Shown: piece after piece, positions 53,384 through 62,629 of the stretch | How the letters are laid out: every line of letters begins with the position of its first letter | Numbering within the stretch: position 1 is the stretch's first letter | Origin: JAVJRN01 sp040218415 | GTDB taxonomy: Bacteria; Bacteroidota; Bacteroidia; Cytophagales; Cyclobacteriaceae | Direction: 5' to 3' | NCBI GenBank assembly: GCA_040218415.1 | Contig: JAVJRN010000079.1 | Span: forward strand, 248,001 to 312,000 | Length of the DNA stretch: 64,000 nucleotides | The notes under the pieces: model-generated | What the model was told of the DNA's origin: nothing | The model's database searches: none | The model's input: only the letters and a program-made list of their open reading frames with translations | Position numbers and translations under genes: made by a program

Positions 53384-56326
53384 ATGTTATTAAGAAACAT
53401 TTTCGTAGCTATTGCTATGGTGTTTTGTGTATTCTGGGTCTCCGGGCAATCTGTTGTTACTGGCAGGGTTACAGAATCTAAAACGCAAGAATCACTCCCC
53501 GGAGTTACCGTAAAAATCAAGGGAACAACTACAGGTACCATCACCGATCTGGATGGAAATTTTCGATTAGAGGCGCAACCAGAAGATATTTTGGTATTGT
53601 CTTTTGTCGGCATGACTCCCAAGGAAGTTGAAGTTGGTACACAGACCAACTTCAATATTGAATTAACTGAAGATACCAAAAGACTTGGTGAAGTAGTTGT
53701 TATAGGCTATGGTTCTTCAAGCAAAAAGCTTCTTTCAGGATCGATCACTCAAGTAAACGCCGAGCAATTGGCTATTGGCTCGAATGCAAGCATTGATGGC
53801 GCACTTCAAGCCAAGGCACCTGGGGTAAGAATAACTCAAAACTCAGGGACTCCAGGAAGTGCTATTTCAGTTCAAATCCGCGGAGCAAACTCGGTAAGTG
53901 CTGGATCACAGCCACTATACGTTATCGATGGTGTGCCAATGACGACTGGTGATTTCGGTCAAATAGGTTTTGAAGGTCAAAACATCAATGCACTCGCCGA
54001 TCTCAATCCTGATGATATCGAAAGTATTTCCGTTCTGAAAGACGCTTCCTCTGCAGCAATTTATGGAGCAAGAGCCGGGAATGGCGTAGTACTAATCACC
54101 ACAAAATCAGGAAGCTCTGGTAAAACCAAATTTTCGATAGATGCCTATAGTGGTGTGCAGGAAATTAGAGAAAAACTTGACTTGATGAATGCAGAGCAAT
54201 TTGTTTCTTATTTAAATGAAACTTCACAAGGGCTAGGCGATAATTTTAACTCAGGAATTGATATCGATTGGCAAGATGAGATTTTCCGTGCTGCTCCGAT
54301 CAGTAGTATTAATCTCTCTGCAAATGGAGGAACTGAAAAAACGAGTTTTTACATCTCAGGTGGTCTATTTGATCAGGAAGGAATTATAATTGGCACAGAC
54401 TACCGAAGAATCAACGGACGTATCAATTTAGACCATAAGGTCAATGACAGGTTTAGGTTTGGGATTAAAAATGGGATAACTCATTCCATCAACAATCGCG
54501 TTCCTGGTGACCAATCAATTAATGGTGTTTTACCCAATGCGATTTCAAAGCCACCCATTTATGGCATTCGAGATGAAGAAGGGAATTACTTAGAAGAAGG
54601 TTTTTGGGATAATCCTGTGGCTGTTGGGAAGGAAGCGCTCAATGAAGCAAAGGTTTTTAGAAACATCTCCAATGCCTATTGGGAATATGACATTCTGCCG
54701 GGATTAACTTTTAAAAATCAATGGGGCTATGATTATTACTCGCTTGAAGAGCGTAGATACGAGCCAACAACTACTGATAGGGGCGCAGAAAGTGACGGAA
54801 TCGCACTTTCTGCAAGGTCTGAAGTAAGTAGAATTACGCAACTGAGCACACTCGCCTATAATTTCTCATTAGGTGACAAATCAGAAATATCCGCACTTAT
54901 TGGTTACAGTTTCGAAACGGGTAGCGAGTCTTCCAACTTCATTCGTGCGATCAATTTTCCATCTGATGAACTACAATATATCACCTCGGCAGGGACTATT
55001 GAAGAAGCATCATCAAATGCGCTCGATTTTGGGATCAATTCCTACTTTGCTCGCCTCAAATATGTTTTCGATAACAAATACATATTTACAGCCAACATAA
55101 GAAGAGACGGGTCTACGAGCTTCGGACAAAACAATACTTATGGAAATTTTCCAGGAGCCTCCGTTGCATGGAGAGTATCAGATGAAAGTTTTCTTGATGG
55201 TGTAAATATTCTTAGTGACTTGAAGCTAAGAGTTGGTTATGGACTGTCAGGGAATGACCGAATAGGAAACTTCCAGTTTCTAAATGCCTACGCTTCAGGC
55301 TTTAATTATAGAAATAATCCGGGAATCGTACCGAATAATATTCCAAACCCTAATTTAAAATGGGAATCGACAAGTCAATTAAATATTGGGCTAGATGGGG
55401 GCGTTTTGAAAGATCGATTGACTTTCACTGTTGATTATTACATCAATAAAACAAAAGATCTTTTATTAAACAGACCACTACCAGGTTCGGTTGGATTTAC
55501 CTCGGTAAGTGCCAATGTTGGGAGGTTAGAAAATAAAGGTCTTGAGTTCTCTATCAATGGAAAAATCATTGCCCAAAAGGATTTCAGCTGGAACACGAAC
55601 TTTAATATTTCGACCAATCAAAACAAGGTAACAGAATTATACAATGATCAGCCGATCACCGACATTGGGAGAGGAAACAATGCTGTAGTTGTAGGCGAAT
55701 CGATAGGCGTCTTTTATATGTGGAAATCACTTGGCGTGGATCCTTCGACAGGAGATTTGGTTTTTGAAGACGTAAATAACGATGGTCAAATAACTGACCT
55801 TGACCGCCAAGTGGTAGGTGACCCGAACCCTGACTTTTACGGGGGAATGACCAATACGCTTAATTATAAAGGGTTTGATTTAACGATTTTATTTCAGTTC
55901 AATGTTGGTAACGACATTTATAATGGCGTTCGTCAATATGGTGAAAATATGACTTTCGGTGAGAATGACAATCAACTCACTTCTGTTGCTCAACGCTGGA
56001 GAAATCCTGGCGACAGAGTGCCTATTCCACGAATCAATGGTGAATTCAATAACGACATTACCTCGCACTACATTGAAGGTGGATCTTTCCTTCGCTTGAA
56101 AAATATCTCAGCGGGTTATACTCTTCCATCTGCCTGGTCTGAAAAAATTGGTATAGCGAAAGCCAGAGTGTATATCAATCTACAAAACATCTGGGTTTGG
56201 ACTGATTACTCAGGATATGATCCTGAAGTAAACTATTCTGGAATCGATCCTGTACGTGCAGGAACTGACTTTTTCACATTCCCACAGCCCAAATCAATCA
56301 TGGGCGGAATCAACTTAAAATTTTAA
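53384..56326 (+). CDS. SusC/RagA-type TonB-dependent outer-membrane importer
   Basis: A 980-residue protein with a signal peptide (1-20), a CarboxypepD_reg-like domain (about 23-98, VTGRVTESKTQESLPGVTVK), a TonB-box region and plug (VVVIGYGSSSKK, VQIRGANSVSAG, PLYVIDGVPM, DIESISVLKDASSAAIYGARAGNGV) and a long beta-barrel ending in NLKF. SusC forms the outer-membrane pore that, with its SusD lid, imports oligomers using energy from TonB-ExbBD. The SusD gene follows after four bases. The cargo is inferred from neighbouring cyanophycinase and isoaspartyl-peptidase genes to be beta-Asp-Arg peptides. Confidence 0.94.
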   Translation: MLLRNIFVAIAMVFCVFWVSGQSVVTGRVTESKTQESLPGVTVKIKGTTTGTITDLDGNFRLEAQPEDILVLSFVGMTPKEVEVGTQTNFNIELTEDTKRLGEVVVIGYGSSSKKLLSGSITQVNAEQLAIGSNASIDGALQAKAPGVRITQNSGTPGSAISVQIRGANSVSAGSQPLYVIDGVPMTTGDFGQIGFEGQNINALADLNPDDIESISVLKDASSAAIYGARAGNGVVLITTKSGSSGKTKFSIDAYSGVQEIREKLDLMNAEQFVSYLNETSQGLGDNFNSGIDIDWQDEIFRAAPISSINLSANGGTEKTSFYISGGLFDQEGIIIGTDYRRINGRINLDHKVNDRFRFGIKNGITHSINNRVPGDQSINGVLPNAISKPPIYGIRDEEGNYLEEGFWDNPVAVGKEALNEAKVFRNISNAYWEYDILPGLTFKNQWGYDYYSLEERRYEPTTTDRGAESDGIALSARSEVSRITQLSTLAYNFSLGDKSEISALIGYSFETGSESSNFIRAINFPSDELQYITSAGTIEEASSNALDFGINSYFARLKYVFDNKYIFTANIRRDGSTSFGQNNTYGNFPGASVAWRVSDESFLDGVNILSDLKLRVGYGLSGNDRIGNFQFLNAYASGFNYRNNPGIVPNNIPNPNLKWESTSQLNIGLDGGVLKDRLTFTVDYYINKTKDLLLNRPLPGSVGFTSVSANVGRLENKGLEFSINGKIIAQKDFSWNTNFNISTNQNKVTELYNDQPITDIGRGNNAVVVGESIGVFYMWKSLGVDPSTGDLVFEDVNNDGQITDLDRQVVGDPNPDFYGGMTNTLNYKGFDLTILFQFNVGNDIYNGVRQYGENMTFGENDNQLTSVAQRWRNPGDRVPIPRINGEFNNDITSHYIEGGSFLRLKNISAGYTLPSAWSEKIGIAKARVYINLQNIWVWTDYSGYDPEVNYSGIDPVRAGTDFFTFPQPKSIMGGINLKF

Positions 56327-56330
56327 GAAA

Positions 56331-57674
56331 ATGAAACATACAATATTCATATTCTTGTTTGCAGGATTACTTTTTAGTTGTGATCCTCTAGATGTAAAAC
56401 CCACTGATCTCATTCCAGCAGAGGACGCCCTCACTACTGGAAAAGGACTTCAAGCAGCTTTGGTTGGTGTGTATGATGGGCTTCAAAGAGAAGATGTTGC
56501 CCAGTCAATCATCGTTTTTGGAGACCTAGCAGCGGATAATCTAGAACCTGTAGGATCAAGAATTGCTTACAGAGAGGTTTTTAATAATAGAATAACTCCG
56601 AGTAATATTAGAGTTGAAGGTATTTGGAATGCGCACTATGACGTGTTAAATAGAGCTAATAATATTTTGGCTCAAATAGATGCCGTTGATGTCTCTAACA
56701 CGACGAAGACCAATATTAAAGGCCAGCTTTTGTTCATCAGGGCTTTCGCTCATTTTAATCTTTGGAGATTATTCGGACCAGTTCCGATTAAAACCTCTCT
56801 TATCACCGGAATTACTGATGAAGAGCTAAACAATCCAAGAAATGCCGATTCTGAAGTGTACGCGCAGATTATGGCAGACTTAAACGAAGCACTACTAAGT
56901 TTGGCTGGAACGGGAAAAGGTGACCCAACAATAGCAAACGAAGGTGCTGTCCTTGCGCTCGCTGCGCGTGTTGAGCTATTCGCTGGGAATTATCCAGCAG
57001 TGTTGACTCATACCGAAGAGTTGATGAGTTTTGGTTACAGCCTAATAGAAACAGATTTATTTTCAGCGCTTTATGACGAGTCAGTTGACGATGATGAAAC
57101 GATTTTTGAAATCTCATTTTCGGACGATGACGTAAATACTTTAGCGGATTACTTTCAACCGACGGCACGATTTGAACTTGCAGTTACATCAGAAGCCGCC
57201 GCTATTTACAACGGAGAGGATACCATTCGAGGAGATGTTTCAGCTATTCCTGTAGATCAAACTTTTTATAACAATAAGTACACTGATGTTTCGCTAGATT
57301 CTGACAATGCGATCGTTTTAAGATATGCAGATGTATTGTTAATGAGAGCCGAGGCATTAAACGCAATAAATTACACTGCCGATAGCGAGGCTTTTGATTT
57401 AATAAACGCAGTAAGAAATCGTGCTAACCTAGACTCACTCAACGCATCATCGATAGCCAATCAAGCCGCCTTCCAGCAGGTAATAATGGACGAACGCCGT
57501 AAAGAATTTCTGGGTGAAGGCCATCGCTGGTATGATTTAATACGAACCAATACCGCTTTCGAAGTGCTTAGCGCTACAAAAAACATTGAGGCAACTGATT
57601 TATTATTCCCCATTCCTCAATCAGAATTGGACACCAATAAACATCCTGAAATGACTCAAAATGATGGATACTAA
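56331..57674 (+). CDS. SusD/RagB-type surface lipoprotein
   Basis: A 447-residue outer-surface lipoprotein (lipobox LFSC, Cys17) with the alpha-helical SusD fold: LQAALVGVYDGLQRE, the central RAFAHFNLWRLFGPVP motif, and a C-terminus with MDERRKEFLGEGHRWYDLIR. SusD captures the ligand over the SusC pore. It is directly downstream of susC and is followed by the first PKD lipoprotein with only a short gap. Confidence 0.93.
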   Translation: MKHTIFIFLFAGLLFSCDPLDVKPTDLIPAEDALTTGKGLQAALVGVYDGLQREDVAQSIIVFGDLAADNLEPVGSRIAYREVFNNRITPSNIRVEGIWNAHYDVLNRANNILAQIDAVDVSNTTKTNIKGQLLFIRAFAHFNLWRLFGPVPIKTSLITGITDEELNNPRNADSEVYAQIMADLNEALLSLAGTGKGDPTIANEGAVLALAARVELFAGNYPAVLTHTEELMSFGYSLIETDLFSALYDESVDDDETIFEISFSDDDVNTLADYFQPTARFELAVTSEAAAIYNGEDTIRGDVSAIPVDQTFYNNKYTDVSLDSDNAIVLRYADVLLMRAEALNAINYTADSEAFDLINAVRNRANLDSLNASSIANQAAFQQVIMDERRKEFLGEGHRWYDLIRTNTAFEVLSATKNIEATDLLFPIPQSELDTNKHPEMTQNDGY

Positions 57675-57699
57675 TTTTAAAAATCAAACTATAAACATT

Positions 57700-58875
57700 A
57701 TGAAGACTGTGAAAAAAATTTCCTTTAGACTCTTGATGCTATTATCACTTGCATCGGTAACTATTATGACATCATGTGATGAAGATGAACCAGAAGTAAT
57801 ACCTGCAACACCACCTGTGGCTAGTTTCACTGCATCGGCATCCAGTGTTGAGCTTGGCACTGCAATCACTTTTACAAATACCTCTACCGATGCGACTGCA
57901 GCCCAATGGTCATTTGGTGATGGCGAAACTTCAACGGACATGAGTCCAAGTCATACTTACGCACTGGTAGGAAATTATACCGTTACATTGATCGCATCCG
58001 GAGAAGGTGGAACAAATCAAACAACTGCAGAAGTAACAATTACCGAACCTGCACCAACAGAAGAGCCAATAGAGGTTTATTTTACCGACAATACTGGCGA
58101 TGTATTCACCGTACAAAAAATATCAGGGATCGGTGTTGAGATAAAAGTTGAAACGGCTTTTAGTACTACAGGATATGCCATAAACATGATTTATGATGAT
58201 GTCAATGGAAAAGTATACTACAGTGACGATGATAATGGGCAAATTGTAAGCGTAAACCTTGATGGAACCAGTCAAGAAATTGTAGCTACCGGACTAGCTG
58301 AGCCGAGGGGCTTGGCATTAAATGATGACCAAACGCTTCTCTACTTTAACGAAAGAGGAATTGACCAAGTATCCGTCATTGATTTAAGCACCAGTGTGAT
58401 CACTATTCTTTATACAATTGAAGATTTTGGTATTGCCCCGGAAGATGGTCTTATTCCCGAAGCACTTGCTTACCATAATGGCGACCTTTATATCACTGCA
58501 GTGGAAATTGACGCAGAATCAGTGTGGACCGCAAAAGCAGATGGCTCAAGTGAAACTGTAACCAATATCATAGACTACAACACAGGTGGTTATGGATACA
58601 GCATTGTCGTTGACCCTACAAATAACAAGTTATTTTTCGATGATACTGATAGTAATAAAATTATGACATCTGATCTCGATGGTGCCAACATTTCTAGCGT
58701 GGCAAATACTGGCGACAAAGCGTATGGTTTAGCTCTTGACTTAGACGCTGGTAAAATTTACTATGGCGACAATGCCGGAAGTATTAAAAGAGCCAATCTC
58801 GATGGCTCAGAAGAGGAAGATTTATCAACGGTTCAAGACAGAGTCAATAGAGGGCTCTTCATTGTTAAAAAATAA
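57700..58875 (+). CDS. PKD plus YWTD-propeller lipoprotein, copy 1
   Basis: A 391-residue lipoprotein (Cys26 in MTSC). A PKD domain (about 38-115, WSFGDGETSTDMSPSHTYALVGNYTV) is followed by a beta-propeller of repeated YWTD-like units (KVYYSDDDNGQIVSVNLDG, KLFFDDTDSNKIMTSDLDG, KIYYGDNAGSIKRANLDG). An earlier start at 57661 is possible but would precede the signal peptide. It follows susD by 25 bases and is likely a surface ligand-binding protein taking the place of SusE/F (inference). Confidence 0.85.
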   Translation: MKTVKKISFRLLMLLSLASVTIMTSCDEDEPEVIPATPPVASFTASASSVELGTAITFTNTSTDATAAQWSFGDGETSTDMSPSHTYALVGNYTVTLIASGEGGTNQTTAEVTITEPAPTEEPIEVYFTDNTGDVFTVQKISGIGVEIKVETAFSTTGYAINMIYDDVNGKVYYSDDDNGQIVSVNLDGTSQEIVATGLAEPRGLALNDDQTLLYFNERGIDQVSVIDLSTSVITILYTIEDFGIAPEDGLIPEALAYHNGDLYITAVEIDAESVWTAKADGSSETVTNIIDYNTGGYGYSIVVDPTNNKLFFDDTDSNKIMTSDLDGANISSVANTGDKAYGLALDLDAGKIYYGDNAGSIKRANLDGSEEEDLSTVQDRVNRGLFIVKK

Positions 58876-58888
58876 ATTCAGTAGTTCT

Positions 58889-58916
58889 AAAGGAGGGAAT
58901 ACTTCCCTCCTTTTAT
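58889..58916 (+). terminator. Terminator inside the locus, after PKD copy 1
   Basis: AAAGGAGGGAA and TTCCCTCCTTT pair across a three-base loop, with T on the plus side. It stands between the two lipoprotein genes on the same strand, so it probably reduces expression of the downstream genes relative to susC and susD. Confidence 0.8.
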
Positions 58917-58932
58917 TTAATCAATTCTAGTT

Positions 58933-60054
58933 ATGCGTAAAGCAATATTTTACTTCTCTATCCTATTAAGTATCATTTCAGGCTGTGGAGATGATAGCTT
59001 CCCCGTACCTCCCGCGAGCACTGTCGCAAGTTTTTCTTTTACCATTGACAATGAAGGATTCGCCCCGGCTAATGTTGATTTCACGAATAATTCTATTATT
59101 CCCGAAGAAGCTGGAGATTATACCCTGAGTTGGGTATTCGGAGACGGGCAAAGCTCCATGGACGATAGTCCAACCCATCTTTATGAAGATCCAGGTACTT
59201 ATGATGTGAAATTGACAATTATCACGGAAAGAGAAATTGAAACGGCGAGCTTAAAAGTGGTCATTCAAGACCCTGCGGCTACTGGTTTAACGGTGTTTTT
59301 TGGCGATCGGAACGATGAAGCTATCAAAATTGCTTTGATCAACGAAGATGAACCAGCTGGCGTGACGATTTCAACGGAACCAATCGCGCGACCATATTCT
59401 ATGATTGCTGATACTGTGGCCAACAAGCTTTATTACGTTGGATTGTCAAGTGGCACTATTTTTAGAGCCGACTATGACGGAAAAAATAGGGAAGTTTTCA
59501 GAAATGAGCTAACTGGTCCCGCTGGACTTGGAATCGATTACAACAATCAAATGGTATACTGGACTACAGATGAAGGCATACAATATGGCAGTATTTCCGG
59601 CACAGACGTAACAGATTTTGTAACTGGTCAAACCGCAGATCCTGAAGGTCTCTTCGTGGATAATACCAACGAAAAGGTGTACTGGGTCACTTATGACGGA
59701 GGATTATGGTCTAAAAATATTGGTGGAGGAGTTGAAAGTGAATTAGCCACTGACATATTGGGCGCTGCAGTCATTGTTGTAAACAATATAATATATTGCC
59801 ATAGTTATGATTTAGACGCGGAAATGCATACCATTAAAACATTTGACACTTCAGGAACCCAACTTTCTACACTAGCTGACGGAATGGATGGTGACGTTTA
59901 TGGAATGTTTTATGAGCCCGTCTCCTCGCAAATTTATTGGACAGATCAGCGGTCTGGTACGATTTGGAGAGCCAACCTTGATGGAAGTGGAAGCGAAATT
60001 TGGCTATCCGACGGAGGTCGTGTTTATGGTTTGGCTCTAGGAGAAAACCTTTAA
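58933..60054 (+). CDS. PKD plus YWTD-propeller lipoprotein, copy 2
   Basis: A 373-residue lipoprotein (Cys18 in IISGC) with the same architecture as the preceding gene: PKD (about 31-112, WVFGDGQSSMDDSPTHLYEDPG) and a propeller with units such as QIYWTDQRSGTIWRANLDG. The two are diverged paralogues, probably an old tandem duplication. The next gene, cyanophycinase 2, starts three bases after its stop. Confidence 0.85.
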   Translation: MRKAIFYFSILLSIISGCGDDSFPVPPASTVASFSFTIDNEGFAPANVDFTNNSIIPEEAGDYTLSWVFGDGQSSMDDSPTHLYEDPGTYDVKLTIITEREIETASLKVVIQDPAATGLTVFFGDRNDEAIKIALINEDEPAGVTISTEPIARPYSMIADTVANKLYYVGLSSGTIFRADYDGKNREVFRNELTGPAGLGIDYNNQMVYWTTDEGIQYGSISGTDVTDFVTGQTADPEGLFVDNTNEKVYWVTYDGGLWSKNIGGGVESELATDILGAAVIVVNNIIYCHSYDLDAEMHTIKTFDTSGTQLSTLADGMDGDVYGMFYEPVSSQIYWTDQRSGTIWRANLDGSGSEIWLSDGGRVYGLALGENL

Positions 60055-60057
60055 AAA

Positions 60058-60891
60058 ATGAAATTTGGTCTAAGCTTTATTCTAGTCCTAGCTTGTTTCT
60101 TGGTCGCTGGACAGCATGAAACAGGAAGTTTATTTATCATTGGAGGTGGGAAGCGTCCCGTAGAAATGGTTCAATTCATGATGGATAAAGCTCAGATCAC
60201 TGAAAATGATCCCATCACTATTTTACCTTGGGCAAGTGAAGAGCCTGACTCTTCTTCCTTTTATGCCAAAAAGCAATTCTCAGAACTAGGACATCAGCAT
60301 TTTTTAGACCTTCAACCAAATGCGCTGGCTTCTCTGAGTAAATCAGATATTAAAAAGTTTCTCAAATCAAAACTGATTTATATTCCCGGTGGTGTTCAGG
60401 GGAGGTTTATGGAAATAGCTGTGAAATTCAATTTTGATTCCTTGATAAAAGTGGCTTTTAATCGTGGTGCAATGATTGCTGGAACTAGCGCTGGCGCTGC
60501 GATTATGAGTGATAAAATGATCACTGGAACGGCTCTCAAGTATGACGAATATCACCCGACTTTTAGAACACTGGAAAAAGACAATATCGAAGTAGAACAA
60601 GGTCTTGGCTTACTTCATGAAGACATCATTGTAGATCAACATTTTATATGGAGAAGCCGATATAACAGGCTACTCACTGCAATTATCGAATTTCCGAACC
60701 TTACTGGATGGGGTATAGAGGAATCAACGGCTGCTTATGTGAAAAATGGAATGGTTGAAGTGGTGGGTAAATATCAACTAATTGTTTTCAAAAATACCAA
60801 CAAGGAACAAGCCGTAAAAAATGGACTACTCGGAGCTAAAGACTTATCTATCGATATTTTACTTCCCGGTGATTCTTTTTCTATTCATTGA
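60058..60891 (+). CDS. Cyanophycinase (peptidase S51), exported
   Basis: A 277-residue enzyme with a signal peptide (MKFGLSFILVLACFLVAGQ) and a single S51 domain: LFIIGGGKRP at 25-34, IYIPGGVQGRF (107-117), the serine elbow GTSAGA with Ser144, VDQHFIWRSRYNRL (192-205) and WGIEESTAAYV (218-228). The pattern is that of bacterial cyanophycinases, which release beta-Asp-Arg dipeptides. It has no T9SS domain, so it probably acts in the periplasm on imported oligomers, in contrast to the secreted one. It is coupled to the second PKD lipoprotein gene. Confidence 0.88.
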   Translation: MKFGLSFILVLACFLVAGQHETGSLFIIGGGKRPVEMVQFMMDKAQITENDPITILPWASEEPDSSSFYAKKQFSELGHQHFLDLQPNALASLSKSDIKKFLKSKLIYIPGGVQGRFMEIAVKFNFDSLIKVAFNRGAMIAGTSAGAAIMSDKMITGTALKYDEYHPTFRTLEKDNIEVEQGLGLLHEDIIVDQHFIWRSRYNRLLTAIIEFPNLTGWGIEESTAAYVKNGMVEVVGKYQLIVFKNTNKEQAVKNGLLGAKDLSIDILLPGDSFSIH

Positions 60892-61002
60892 ATTTAATAA
60901 GTTTATCAAAGTTTATCATTTCATTCCATAACTACTGATTTGTCATGCTTCCATCTTGATCCAAATGCCCCTTTCAACTGATACTTTAATAACTTGAAAT
61001 TC

Positions 61003-62391
61003 ATGAAGACGGAAGCAAAAATAAAATTACCAGATACTTTAGTCATCATGAGTGGTATACTCCTAGTGATGACCATACTTACTTGGGTAATAGATGCCGG
61101 AGAGTTTGAAAGAGTAGAAGTGGACGGTCGCACGCTTGTCGTTCCCGGCACCTATACCGAGGTGGAATCATCAGGGCAAGGAATTGCCGATTTGCTTATC
61201 AGTCCTATTAAAGGTCTTATAGGAGCTGCCCAAATCATCGCTTTTGTTTTGGTCGTTGGCGGAGCTTTTCAAATCATTCAAAAAACAGACGCCATTCAAG
61301 CAGGCCTTCAACGCATGGTAAAATACGCAACGGATTACCCAAGCCAAAAACATTTTATCATCCCACTTTTAACCATTCTTTTTTCACTGGCTGGAGCTAC
61401 CTTCGGAATGAGCGAAGAAACGCTTGTCTTTATCCTTGTCACTATTCCACTAGCCAAATCATTGGGTTATGACTCGCTCGTTGGCGTTGCTATTCCATTT
61501 TTAGGAGCAGGAGCAGGTTTTGCAGGAGCGTTTAGTAATCCATTTACCATAGGTATTGCACAGGCCATCGCTGAGATTGCCCCTTTTAGCGGGATTGGTT
61601 ACCGACTGATTGTGTGGACTTTAATGACTTTTACAACTACGTTTTTTATCATGCGTTATGCGATCAAAATTTCAAAAAAACCTGAACATAGCTTGGTCAA
61701 AAATATTACACCAGAAACACTCGAAAAAACAGAATTTTTAGGATTTAACACCAAAAAAAAGTGGGTACTTTTTATTCTTTTTAGTGGGATTGCTTGCCTC
61801 ATTTTTGGTGTTACTCAGCTCGGATGGTATATCAATGAGATCGCAGCACTTTTTTTAGTCATGGGACTTTTATCTGCTATTGTGGAACGTATGTCGGCCA
61901 ATAGCACTGCAGACTATTTTATGCAAGGTGCTAAAGAAATGCTTACCGCAGCTATGGTCATTGGGTTTTCAAGAGGGGTACTTGTATTGGCTGAAGATGG
62001 GAAAATCATTGATACCATTCTTTACTCAATGTCTTCGATCATTTCTGAGCTGCCTCCCTATATTTCAGTTCAAAGCATGTTTTTTTTCCAGACCTTTTTA
62101 AATTTTTTCATTCCGTCTGGTTCTGGTCAGGCAGCATTGACCATGCCTATAATGACTCCACTGAGCGACCTTTTGGGTATCAGCAGACAAACAGCAGTCT
62201 TGGCTTTTCAGCTCGGAGATGGACTTTCCAATATGATTATTCCTACAAGTGGGGTAACGATGGGCGTTTTATCTATCGCCAAAATTCCTTATCAGATTTG
62301 GTTAAAATGGGCACTTCCTTTAGTTCTTATTTTAACAGTCATCGGCATGTTGGCCTTACTTCCACCGGTCTTACTATTTTATTGGCCCTAA
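61003..62391 (+). CDS. YfcC-family (DcuC-like) inner-membrane transporter
   Basis: A 462-residue protein with about 11-12 membrane segments and the YfcC signature (LPDTLVIMSGILLVMTILTW, GAGAGFAGAFSNPFTIGIAQ, SGSGQAALTMPIMTPLSDL). The ATG at 61003 is preferred over an in-frame TTG at 60994. YfcC relatives include C4-dicarboxylate carriers and basic-amino-acid antiporters. Position in this locus suggests it moves aspartate, arginine or the dipeptide across the inner membrane, but the substrate is inference only. Confidence 0.87.
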   Translation: MKTEAKIKLPDTLVIMSGILLVMTILTWVIDAGEFERVEVDGRTLVVPGTYTEVESSGQGIADLLISPIKGLIGAAQIIAFVLVVGGAFQIIQKTDAIQAGLQRMVKYATDYPSQKHFIIPLLTILFSLAGATFGMSEETLVFILVTIPLAKSLGYDSLVGVAIPFLGAGAGFAGAFSNPFTIGIAQAIAEIAPFSGIGYRLIVWTLMTFTTTFFIMRYAIKISKKPEHSLVKNITPETLEKTEFLGFNTKKKWVLFILFSGIACLIFGVTQLGWYINEIAALFLVMGLLSAIVERMSANSTADYFMQGAKEMLTAAMVIGFSRGVLVLAEDGKIIDTILYSMSSIISELPPYISVQSMFFFQTFLNFFIPSGSGQAALTMPIMTPLSDLLGISRQTAVLAFQLGDGLSNMIIPTSGVTMGVLSIAKIPYQIWLKWALPLVLILTVIGMLALLPPVLLFYWP

Positions 62392-62629
62392 AAGTTATTT
62401 CTTATAAAAGGATAAATGGATCCAAAAAAGGTGTCAGACCTTTGACCTTTATAACCTGAGTTCGACTTCAAAAGCCTGATTGCTGGATTAATCTTTTATT
62501 CTTTTCTCCCTGAAAAGCCGGCAATCAAATACCAACCCGCACAACGCAATCAATGAGCTGTTTTTTTTAAGTTATACTCAGATTATGTAGAAAATATTCT
62601 GAAAGATACATGTTGAGAAGCTAAGCTGG

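Noticed and set aside
60901..60981. A possible third small leader ORF before yfcC ending in CFHLDPNAPFN then TGA, with weak similarity to the NLQPIFNC ends
   Set aside because: It has no ATG and the resemblance is partial (TTCAACTG shared bases, different residues). It lies close to the yfcC start. Kept only as a remote possibility of a decayed copy.
62392..62629. Spacer between yfcC and iaaA searched for a terminator or small RNA
   Set aside because: No clear stem with U tract and no RNA gene signature were seen.
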